Shown here piece by piece: positions 16,595 to 23,772 of a DNA stretch of 36,974 nucleotides (positions are counted from its first letter, which is position 1; each line of letters begins with the position of its first letter). The notes beneath the pieces are model-generated. The model was given only the letters and a program-made list of their open reading frames with translations, was not told the DNA's origin and did not search any database. The stretch covers positions 1 through 36,974 of the forward strand of contig CAYWZW010000054.1 in assembly GCA_964462945.1 (NCBI GenBank), given 5' to 3'. Source of the DNA: GCA-020343675 sp964462945 (GTDB lineage: Bacteria > Planctomycetota > Phycisphaerae > Sedimentisphaerales > Anaerobacaceae). The translations under genes and the position numbers were made by a program.

Positions 16595-17686
16595 GTGAAA
16601 GTTACTAACGTAGTGAGATGCTTTTTAATGCTGTTTACCGCCGGAGACATGGCGGCCGGGAGCGAGGGGGCAAAGGAGGCTCTGGTCTATCGTGGAATGT
16701 GTGACGCATCGGCGGCCGTGGCTCTGGATGAAGAAACGTTTGTCGCGGCGGGTGATGGGAGCAACGTGTTGCGAGTCTATAAGATCGCCGGGGCAAGCTC
16801 GCCCGTTTCGAGCTGTGACCTGACGGATTTTCTTGGCGTCGAGCCGGCGGACATCGAAGGAGCAACAAAGGTCGGCGACCGCATCTACTGGATTGGTTCA
16901 CACAGCAGAAACCAAGAGGGCGAAATGCAGCCGAGCCGATATTGCTTTTTCGCTACGACGATAAAAAGCCGGGGCCCGACCGTCGATATCGAGCCGGTGG
17001 GAAAGCCCTGCGCGATACTCATGCAGAAACTGGCCGGGCTCAACACGGTCGGCGGATTGCGGCTGGATAAGGCATTACGATGGAATAAAGAGCTTTCCGG
17101 GGACGAACGGGAAAGGCTCGCGCCGGACAAAGAAGGTCTCAACATCGAGGCGCTTTGTGCATCGCCCCTCACCGAAAGACTCTATATCGGCTTCAGAAAT
17201 CCCAGACCCGTCAGAGTCACCACGGCAAGAGTCAGTGCGGTGGTTGTGCCTCTGGAGAATCCGCGTGACGTGATCGAGCGCGGTAAGGAGCCCATCTTTG
17301 GTGAGGGGATGCTGTGGGACTTCGCAGGTCTGGGGATCAGCAGCATGGAGTATTCGCCTTATCATAAGGCATATTTCATTGTTGCGGCGCCCCACGTCGA
17401 CGAAGGACAGTTCGTGCTGTATCGCTGGTTGGGTATGAAAGCAATCGCACCGGAATTAGTGCGCCGGCTGAATAGGGAAGGGGACCAGTTTTGGCCGGAA
17501 GCAATCGTGCCTTTTGGCAGCTCGGACAAGATGCTGCTGCTCAGTGATGACAAGAGCCTGGCTGTCAAGGTGAGCGACGCCGGGCGGTGTGCGGAGGGAA
17601 AATATCGCAGCGACGGCACATGTTTGAACAGATACCTTGTCGATCCCAATACGCAGTGCTTTCGTGGGGTGTGGTTGGAACTGTGA
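16595..17686 (+). CDS. secreted DUF3616 domain protein
   Basis: This is a 363-aa protein starting at GTG 16595 with AAGGGAG 8 nt upstream. A short signal-like N-terminus (about residues 1-22) is followed by a DUF3616 beta-propeller-like fold: the DIEGATKVGDRIYWIGSHSR segment, GLNIEALCASP, and AVVVPLENPRDV. The family is of unknown function and resembles phytase-like or strictosidine-synthase-like propellers. It stands alone between lexA and the DUF1080-ThuA gene. The start lies just behind an A/T-rich hairpin, in a locally AT-rich leader unlike its GC-rich neighbours. Confidence 0.8.
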   Translation: MKVTNVVRCFLMLFTAGDMAAGSEGAKEALVYRGMCDASAAVALDEETFVAAGDGSNVLRVYKIAGASSPVSSCDLTDFLGVEPADIEGATKVGDRIYWIGSHSRNQEGEMQPSRYCFFATTIKSRGPTVDIEPVGKPCAILMQKLAGLNTVGGLRLDKALRWNKELSGDERERLAPDKEGLNIEALCASPLTERLYIGFRNPRPVRVTTARVSAVVVPLENPRDVIERGKEPIFGEGMLWDFAGLGISSMEYSPYHKAYFIVAAPHVDEGQFVLYRWLGMKAIAPELVRRLNREGDQFWPEAIVPFGSSDKMLLLSDDKSLAVKVSDAGRCAEGKYRSDGTCLNRYLVDPNTQCFRGVWLEL

Positions 17687-17810
17687 GCCTGGCGAAAGCC
17701 CGCAGCCCGCGTATGGGCGGATCGAACACACACCCTTGCGTTCGCTGAAAACTTGCTTAAAATAGCAGCATAATAGTTCAGTCCGACTTTTGAGAAAGGA
17801 GTATGGGAAA

Positions 17811-19175
17811 ATGTTCAAGAAACTCTCGTTCAGTATGCTGATGCTTTTGTCGCTCGCGGCCGGTGCGTATGCCGGCGAGTGGCTTGATCTGTTCGACGGC
17901 AAGACCCTGAACGGCTGGAGCATCCACAGCGGCTTTGCAAAGTACCTCGTCGAGGACGGCATGATCGTGGGTACCGCCGTCGAGGGCAGCCCCAACACGT
18001 TTCTGTGCACCGACAGAGAGTACGGTGATTTCATCCTGGAGCTTGAAGTCAAATGCGATCCCCGGTTGAATTCGGGCGTTCAGATTCGCAGCCGGGTTTC
18101 CGACAGCTCTACGTTCTTTGTGTTCCAGGGCCCCGACGGCAAGCCGCGGCAGCGAGTGAATCCGCCGGACCGCGTCCACGGCTATCAAGTGGAAATCGCC
18201 GGTGCGGAAACAGGGACTTCCGGCGGGATTTATGACGAAGCTCGGCGCGTGTTCTTTCTGGCCGATGTGAGCGGCGATCCGGCCGCCAGCAAGGCCTTCA
18301 AGAACAGCCAGTGGAACAAGTACCGAATCGAATGTCGCGGAAGCTCGATCAAGACATGGGTGAACGACGTTCCCTGCGCTGATCTGAGGGACTCGATGGA
18401 CGCCAAGGGAATCATCGCCCTTCAGGTCCACGGCGTGAGCAACAACTTCCAGCCGTACCAGGTTCGCTGGCGGAATATCCGCATCAGGGAGCTGGATCCG
18501 GAAGAGGTGAAAAAACAGCTTGAGGTGGTGGTCATCACCGGCGGGCACGGCTTTGAGCACGATCCGTTCTTCAAGATTTTCGACGACATCAAGGAAGTTC
18601 ACTATACCGAGTCCGTCCAAAAAGACCAGAGCGAGCTGTTTGAGGACATACAAGGCTGGGATTACGATGTGCTGGTCTTTTATAACATGGGACAAGAGAT
18701 TTCACCGAAGCGCTGCAAGAATTTCCTCAAGCTGCTGGATCAGGGCGTCGGGGTCGTCGTGCTGCATCATACTGTATGCGCGTACCAGGAGTGGCCCGAG
18801 TTCAAGAAGATCACCGGCACGAAGTACTATCTCAAGGAGGCCACAGAGGGCGGCGTCCCGCAAAAAGCCGGCACGTACCAGCACGATCTCGATATGAACG
18901 TTCACGTGGCGGATAAAAATCATCCGATTACGCAGGGGATGAGCGATTTTGCGATTCACGACGAAGCCTACAAGAACTGCTGGTTTGACAAGGACAACCA
19001 CGTCCTGCTGACGACCGATCACGCGACCAGCGACCAGACTATCGGCTGGGTGCGGGAATACGGCAAGTCAAGAGTGTGCACGATCCAATTGGGGCACGAC
19101 TCGAAGGCGTACGAGAATAGCAATTACCGGCAATTGATAAAGCGTGCTATCCTCTGGTCCGCCGGGAGACTTTAG
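17811..19175 (+). CDS. secreted DUF1080-ThuA fusion protein
   Basis: This is a 454-aa protein; ATG 17811 follows AAAGGAG at 17795-17801 (the in-frame TTG at 17790 is rejected). A signal peptide covers about residues 1-21 (GAYAGEW). DUF1080 (PF06439) spans about 22-218: WLDLFDGKTLNGWS, then LNSGVQIRS and RWRNIRIREL. A ThuA domain (PF06283, a glutamine-amidotransferase-like fold linked to trehalose and keto-sugar use) spans about 230-454: VVVITGGHGFEHDPF, VVVLHHTVCAYQ, HPITQGM and the closing LGHDSKAYEN. Such fusions are common in Planctomycetota and suggest joint handling of 3-keto-disaccharides in the periplasm. No partner oxidase (GFO/IDH) lies next to it. Confidence 0.88.
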   Translation: MFKKLSFSMLMLLSLAAGAYAGEWLDLFDGKTLNGWSIHSGFAKYLVEDGMIVGTAVEGSPNTFLCTDREYGDFILELEVKCDPRLNSGVQIRSRVSDSSTFFVFQGPDGKPRQRVNPPDRVHGYQVEIAGAETGTSGGIYDEARRVFFLADVSGDPAASKAFKNSQWNKYRIECRGSSIKTWVNDVPCADLRDSMDAKGIIALQVHGVSNNFQPYQVRWRNIRIRELDPEEVKKQLEVVVITGGHGFEHDPFFKIFDDIKEVHYTESVQKDQSELFEDIQGWDYDVLVFYNMGQEISPKRCKNFLKLLDQGVGVVVLHHTVCAYQEWPEFKKITGTKYYLKEATEGGVPQKAGTYQHDLDMNVHVADKNHPITQGMSDFAIHDEAYKNCWFDKDNHVLLTTDHATSDQTIGWVREYGKSRVCTIQLGHDSKAYENSNYRQLIKRAILWSAGRL

Positions 19176-19215
19176 CTTCGCTGGTCGATGTATGACAGGC
19201 GATATACGACAGAGG

Positions 19216-19869
19216 CTAAGGTTCCATCAGCCGGAGCACTCGCTCGTCGTCTCTCGGTATGACGGCGGAGATCTGTCTGCGTGTGTCTTCTGCAAAATGC
19301 TCGAAGGCGGCAACAAGCATATAGGTGAGCAGCTCTCGCAGGTCCGAACTGGTTCCGGCGCTTGTGACCTCGCCGATCCACAGAGGTTCGGCATTCTTCG
19401 AGGCTCTGTACGCCTGGCCGTCAATCAGTTTCAGTATGAGCCAGCGCGTATGGATAACCTCGGAATAGGGCACATAGGTGGTATAGCCGTGCCAGTAGAA
19501 ACCTGAGAAGGGGTATTCATCATAGAGCATGGGGTGGTGGACGGGTATGGCCTCAGTGACAGTCCGGCCAGCGTCAATTCCGTAGCTGAAGCGAAGATAA
19601 TAATTCGCTTTGTCCCGGCCGACGCTGTACCCTTTTTCGGCCAGGAGCTTTTCAATTTTCATCCCGACTTCTTTTTCAAGAATGGGATTGGGCACGTTGC
19701 TGTCGGTCACGACAGAGATCGATGAGGCGTCCGGCCCGCCTGCCATCGGTCGGGCAGGGATTTGCAGGCTCTGGCCGGTTGCCGAGTATCCATTGATTCC
19801 CACGCTATACGAGGCTCCGCAGCCCACGCACAGACAAATCATAGGCAGTGAAAATAGGTACAGTTTCAT
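19216..19869 (-). CDS. DUF4136-like lipoprotein
   Basis: This is a 217-aa protein; ATG 19869 has GAGG upstream, and GTG 19881 is the alternative. A lipobox MICLCVGC at about residues 10-17 gives a lipid anchor. The middle part (LEKEVGMKIEKLLAEKGYSV, then ANYYLRFSYG) matches the DUF4136 pattern of an alpha/beta lipoprotein domain, and a Y/H-rich WHGYTTYVPYSE follows. Function is unknown. It converges with the DUF1080-ThuA gene (40 bp apart). An ARPMAGGPDAS stretch holds an in-gene palindrome. Confidence 0.7.
   Translation of the reverse strand: MKLYLFSLPMICLCVGCGASYSVGINGYSATGQSLQIPARPMAGGPDASSISVVTDSNVPNPILEKEVGMKIEKLLAEKGYSVGRDKANYYLRFSYGIDAGRTVTEAIPVHHPMLYDEYPFSGFYWHGYTTYVPYSEVIHTRWLILKLIDGQAYRASKNAEPLWIGEVTSAGTSSDLRELLTYMLVAAFEHFAEDTRRQISAVIPRDDERVLRLMEP
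19734..19755. repeat. in-gene palindrome, family 1 copy 3 (lipoprotein)
   Basis: GCCCGCC (19734-19740), 8-nt loop TGCCATCG, then GTCGGGC (19749-19755), one mismatch from a perfect arm. It encodes part of ARPMAGGPDAS, between the lipobox leader and the DUF4136 core. Confidence 0.5.
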
Positions 19870-20124
19870 CCTAATCCTCACGTCAATACATACCCTAATG
19901 CGTTTTTCGGCCGATCAATTAGTCATTATATTCGCAAGTGCCGGATGCATCCACCGCAATCGCCGAGGTACAAAAAACCATTCCTCCCAAAGAAGGCAAC
20001 AGGCAGTTGTATTTCCCGATGCGATTTGGTATTTCAGTGAAACAGCGGTGCAGCGTTTTGGCTCGGCGCCGTAAGGCGTCCCTGGTGGGGCTGCGATACC
20101 AAGAAACAGGAAAGGAAGCAGGAA

Positions 20125-21249
20125 ATGAAAGAATTACCCAAGATCGTTCTGAGCCTGATCCTCTGCTTACTACCCGCTTTGAGCAGTTCGTCGATGGCCG
20201 ATTCAGATGCTCCTTATCCGGCCAGCAAAATCATCACCAAGCTGGCCTGGGACTCCGACGTACTGAAAATGGAAGGGTGCGTAAGCGGCGACAACTGGCC
20301 CATTGCCTGGGTGGATGGCAACCTTCAGATCACGGCCTTTTGCGACGGGAAGGGTTTTTCCAAACAGGATCCCGATTTGTCGCTGGGTTTTGCCAGGGTT
20401 CTTGGGGACCCGCCGGGCTTTCGTGCCGAGAATTTCAAGAGCGATGCCGACACCCCGATGGGCGGAGGGCCGAAAGGCATCAAGGCCAGCGATATGATTA
20501 TCGTCGATGGCGTTCTCTATATGTTTGTGAGAAACTACAAGCCTCCGGGCTTGGAGGATTTCACCAACGCTCGGCTGGCCTGCTCGACCAACCTTGGCGT
20601 CAACTGGATGTGGGCGGACTGGCACTTCTCGGACACGTTCGGCTGCCCGGCCTTTGTGCAGTTCGGCAAAAACTACGAAGGGGCCAGAGACGACTACATC
20701 TATATCGCCTCGCAGGCCAACGACAGCGCGTATGGTTATTCGCCCGACATCGTGATGGCCCGCGTGAAGAGGGATAGCGTCATGCAGAGGGCTCGTTACG
20801 ATTTTTTTGCCGGCCTTGATGATAACGGCAAGCCTCTCTGGTCGCAGGACATCACAAAGCGAAAGCCCATCTTCACTGATGCCAAAGGGACGCAACGCAT
20901 AGCGATTACTTACAATGCGGCCCTTCGTCGGTATATCCTGGCGACGTCTCACCTGACGGGCAAGGAGGCCACACACACCGCCGCTCTGGGCGTCTTCGAG
21001 GCTCCCGAGCCGTGGGGACCCTGGTCAACGGTTTACTACGACGACCATTGGTCAGTCAAGGATGGGCAGGACTGCCGGACGTACCATCATCGTTTTCCTC
21101 CGAAGTGGATCAGTGCCGACGGTAAAACGATGTGGCTGCTGTATTCGGGCCTGGATTGCGACTTGTATTCTTTCTGCGTGAAAAAAGCCACGCTTGAGAT
21201 TTCTACCACCAGTGAAACGGGGGCGAGACGCGGACCTGCATCTCGGTGA
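20125..21249 (+). CDS. secreted DUF4185 five-bladed-propeller-like protein
   Basis: This is a 374-aa protein starting at ATG 20125 with GGAAG upstream. A signal peptide covers about residues 1-25 (SSSMADSD). The remainder matches DUF4185, a propeller-type putative glycan-binding or glycosidase-like family: WPIAWVDGNLQITAFCDGKG, GIKASDMIIVDGVLYMF, DYIYIASQANDSAY and ALGVFEAPEPWGPW. No catalytic residues can be assigned. The last residues after LEIS run into the antisense of the pseudopilin-like gene end (47-bp overlap), so the native stop may have been lost. Confidence 0.8.
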   Translation: MKELPKIVLSLILCLLPALSSSSMADSDAPYPASKIITKLAWDSDVLKMEGCVSGDNWPIAWVDGNLQITAFCDGKGFSKQDPDLSLGFARVLGDPPGFRAENFKSDADTPMGGGPKGIKASDMIIVDGVLYMFVRNYKPPGLEDFTNARLACSTNLGVNWMWADWHFSDTFGCPAFVQFGKNYEGARDDYIYIASQANDSAYGYSPDIVMARVKRDSVMQRARYDFFAGLDDNGKPLWSQDITKRKPIFTDAKGTQRIAITYNAALRRYILATSHLTGKEATHTAALGVFEAPEPWGPWSTVYYDDHWSVKDGQDCRTYHHRFPPKWISADGKTMWLLYSGLDCDLYSFCVKKATLEISTTSETGARRGPASR

Positions 21250-21958
21250 ATCGCCGCCAGTCGAGATGGCCATCGACAAAAAGGATGTTGGCGCCGGCGG
21301 GGTTATCGCCTTGTGTCAGATGGTTGGTGCGATCGAAGATTTGCCAGCGGCTCCATGTTCCGCCCTGAACCTCGACAAAGCTGGCGGTCTTCGGGTCGGC
21401 TCCGGTGCTGAGCGCCGCGTCCAGAACAAGCTCCGTCTCGACCGGCTTCTTGCAGTTGAGCGTCTTGACCCAGTCTTTTTTGGGAGTCCCTTGCGGGTGG
21501 TAGGACCTTCCGTTTTCGGTATCCATCATCCAGAAATAACCGGTCACGCGAAACTGCTGGTTCCGGCCGGTCAGCGGCTCGGCGATGGCGCCGGGGCGCG
21601 TCTCCGGCGCGGCATTCTGACTGAACTGCCAGAGATTCATCATGTCCGCTGTCTTGGTCGGGTCGGCGGGACAGTAGAACGTGTGCGGGTCGCCGCCGGT
21701 GGCGATGATATAATCGGTCGTGCTGTAGGAAACGTCCCAGAGCCAGTTTCCCGCCGCATTGAGCGGGAGCTTGCCGTCGTTTTCGCCGCCGTACATGTGC
21801 ATACTCGTCCCAATCTGCTTGAGATTGTTCGAGCAGATGACTTTCTTGGCCTGTTCTTTGGCCCTCTGCAGCGCCGGCAGCAAGATCGCCATCAGAACGG
21901 CAATAACCGCGATCACGACCAGCAGCTCTATTAGGGTAAATGCTCTTGGTCGCTTCAT
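21203..21958 (-). CDS. type II secretion / pseudopilin-like protein
   Basis: This is a 251-aa protein. The N-terminus RAFTLIELLVVIAVIAVLM is a prepilin leader: cleavage after the short basic leader before FTLIE, with E at +5 and a hydrophobic helix. After the helix come LPALQRAKEQAKKVICSNNL and a C-terminal NILFVDGHLDWRRF, the H-x9-DG-type end seen in the large paralogous pseudopilin-like families of Planctomycetota. These are thought to be surface or secretion-related, but individual roles are unknown. A sigma-70-like promoter lies 48 bp upstream. The 3' end overlaps the convergent DUF4185 gene by 47 bp. Confidence 0.88.
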   Translation of the reverse strand: MKRPRAFTLIELLVVIAVIAVLMAILLPALQRAKEQAKKVICSNNLKQIGTSMHMYGGENDGKLPLNAAGNWLWDVSYSTTDYIIATGGDPHTFYCPADPTKTADMMNLWQFSQNAAPETRPGAIAEPLTGRNQQFRVTGYFWMMDTENGRSYHPQGTPKKDWVKTLNCKKPVETELVLDAALSTGADPKTASFVEVQGGTWSRWQIFDRTNHLTQGDNPAGANILFVDGHLDWRRFTEMQVRVSPPFHWW

Positions 21959-22005
21959 TGTAGAACACCCACTTCTTTACCGGTGGAATTGCAGAACTGC
22001 ATACA

Positions 22006-22034
22006 AGTATAACCGGTTCAGAGCCAATAGTCAA
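22006..22034 (-). promoter_or_regulatory. sigma-70-type promoter for the pseudopilin-like gene
   Basis: On the minus strand, -35 TTGACT (22029-22034) and -10 TATACT (22006-22011) are separated by 17 nt. The -10 lies 47 nt from the ATG. Confidence 0.65.
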
Positions 22035-22095
22035 GGCCCGGATATCTAATTTTCACCTCATGCTTCCGAGAACGGTCCGCATGGGCAGGATACGC

Positions 22096-23562
22096 TCAGT
22101 CGGAGACCTCGATTTCGCTCAGCGGATACCATCCGTCGCCTGCGCGGCCTTTTATGCCGAGCCGTACAAGAGGATCGAGCGTCTGCTCGCCGACGACGCC
22201 GACGGTCAGGCGGAACGTCCCGGCGGGGATGTCTTCCGGTAGGACCACGCGGTCGATAACATCAACGACCGGGCCGGGCGGCAGGTCGGGAGGATTTTTG
22301 ATGAATTCCTCGGTAAATGTCTCGACCGAACCGGGCATCCACTTATCAACGGCAACGTTTCCAACAAGCGTTTTGTCGTAGCCGGTCGTATTTGTGAGGC
22401 GGTACGCCACGCGGTACGGTCTATAGCACGGCGCCGAACCGACGTTCTGCCATTTCATCGTGAGCACGAGCGGCTCGCCCGGCTTTACGCGCTGCGGGTG
22501 TTTTAGCTCCCGCAGGACCAGACGATAGCCGAGCCGCCGGAGGAACCGTTCGATCTCCTGCCGCACGTTCTCGCCCTCCGGCAGCAGAACGGACTTATTA
22601 TTCAAGTATGAACCGTGCAAGGCCAGCGCGTAGTTGAAGATGTATCGCAGCGACCAGTCCTCTTTCACCCACCGCCGCATGTCCCAGCAGCTCTCCCAGG
22701 CGACTGGCGCCGTCTTCCAAACGTCACCTGCCCCCGCCTCCGGGATCAGCGTCGGGTAGGCGTCACACATGTGGCACCAGGTCTTCGAGAAGCCGCCCAT
22801 GTCGCCCAGGCAGTCCGCCCGCCAACCAGCACCGTGCTGGGCGGCATAGCTGAGGTACTCGCGGCCCCCGATGAGCATGAGCAGTGGTGTTTTGCGAAAT
22901 GCGGCCAAATAGGCATCCATGATCTTCCTGCAATTGGCCGTCGTCGGCATCTTGCCGGTCTTGGAGCTGCTCATGTGCCACTCGCCCCACCAGCCGACCG
23001 TGCCGAGATCCACGTGGTCGATGTCCGGGTGGCCGTCATAGCGGGCGCCGAGCCTCTTGATGAAGTCCAGGTGCCGCTCGATCACGACCGGGTCGTCAAG
23101 GTCGGGGACCGCAAGCTCTTTGAGATCGCTGTAGTCGCAGATCAGTATCCTGCCGCCGACGTCCTTGAGCCAGGCAGGATGATACGGGCTGCCCGGCCGT
23201 GTGGAACAGCACATCACGCGGAACGCAAGACGCTGGCCCGCCTGGCGGGTTTCTGCAAGAACCTCGTCGAGAAACGCATAGTCAATCTTGCCGGCTTCCG
23301 GCTCAAGGGTGCCCCATCCCCAGCGGGCGTAGTGGACGGTTGAAGGAATCCAGTCCGGCAGGGTCTTATCCTTGTCGCGGGTGCTGTGGAAGGTTTCCCA
23401 CCCCATGCCGGGATTCGCCAAGAGTTCATCGGTTTCTTGCGGCACAATTGTCGTCTGGGCGGTCGGCGCCGGCTTTTTTTCAGGAGTTCCACATCCAAAC
23501 AGGCACAAGACGGCGCACCCTAACACCGTCACAACATATCCGATTGCTTTTGAGATCTTCAT
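22096..23562 (-). CDS. DUF4832-type lipoprotein, putative glycosidase-like
   Basis: This is a 488-aa protein; ATG 23562 has GGGAG 7 nt upstream (the longer frame to 23643 is rejected). A lipobox CLFGC near residues 20-24 gives a lipid anchor. The N-terminal half matches a GH42-like barrel of the DUF4874/DUF4832 group: LANPGMGWETFHS, WGTLEPEAGKIDY, HVDLGTVGWWGEWH (with candidate acid E). The C-terminal part is beta-rich (MKWQNVGSAPCYRPY, FRLTVGVVG), as in DUF4832. The substrate is unknown. It is transcribed alone on the minus strand, upstream of the pseudopilin-like gene. Confidence 0.75.
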   Translation of the reverse strand: MKISKAIGYVVTVLGCAVLCLFGCGTPEKKPAPTAQTTIVPQETDELLANPGMGWETFHSTRDKDKTLPDWIPSTVHYARWGWGTLEPEAGKIDYAFLDEVLAETRQAGQRLAFRVMCCSTRPGSPYHPAWLKDVGGRILICDYSDLKELAVPDLDDPVVIERHLDFIKRLGARYDGHPDIDHVDLGTVGWWGEWHMSSSKTGKMPTTANCRKIMDAYLAAFRKTPLLMLIGGREYLSYAAQHGAGWRADCLGDMGGFSKTWCHMCDAYPTLIPEAGAGDVWKTAPVAWESCWDMRRWVKEDWSLRYIFNYALALHGSYLNNKSVLLPEGENVRQEIERFLRRLGYRLVLRELKHPQRVKPGEPLVLTMKWQNVGSAPCYRPYRVAYRLTNTTGYDKTLVGNVAVDKWMPGSVETFTEEFIKNPPDLPPGPVVDVIDRVVLPEDIPAGTFRLTVGVVGEQTLDPLVRLGIKGRAGDGWYPLSEIEVSD

Positions 23563-23682
23563 GTTCGTCTCCCATGAGGTACTTTCGGCCATGAGGCGAA
23601 AACTGACGTTCGCCAATGCCCTTTGCGGGCCACGTTTGTTCATATCTTACCGACGTGAGGCCATTGTGCAATCGGCAGGTCC

Positions 23683-23735
23683 AAAAAAGAGCTGCCGTCG
23701 GGGATGGGGATAGTCTGTTAGTCCCCGACGGCAGC
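23683..23735 (-). terminator. rho-independent terminator of the FhaB-type gene
   Basis: Perfect 14-bp arms (GCTGCCGTCGGGGA at 23691-23704 and its complement at 23722-23735) enclose a 17-nt loop. On the minus strand the stem is followed by CTCTTTTTT (23683-23690). It lies 38 bp after the FhaB-type stop. Confidence 0.85.
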
Positions 23736-23772
23736 ATCAAAACTCACAAGATTAAGAAACTCAGCCTACCTG

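Noticed and set aside
17778..18695. 305-codon minus-strand frame opposite the DUF1080-ThuA gene
   Set aside because: The plus-strand frame carries both domains; the antisense translation matches nothing recognisable.
20203..20976. 257-codon minus-strand frame opposite DUF4185
   Set aside because: Antisense shadow without ribosome site or motifs.
23221..23275. Further family-1 palindrome (CCCGCCTGGCGGG) in the DUF4832 gene
   Set aside because: The 8-nt loop is missing and the protein there fits the normal family pattern, so it is not counted as a copy.
22615..23343. 242-codon plus-strand frame opposite the DUF4832 gene
   Set aside because: Antisense shadow without motifs.
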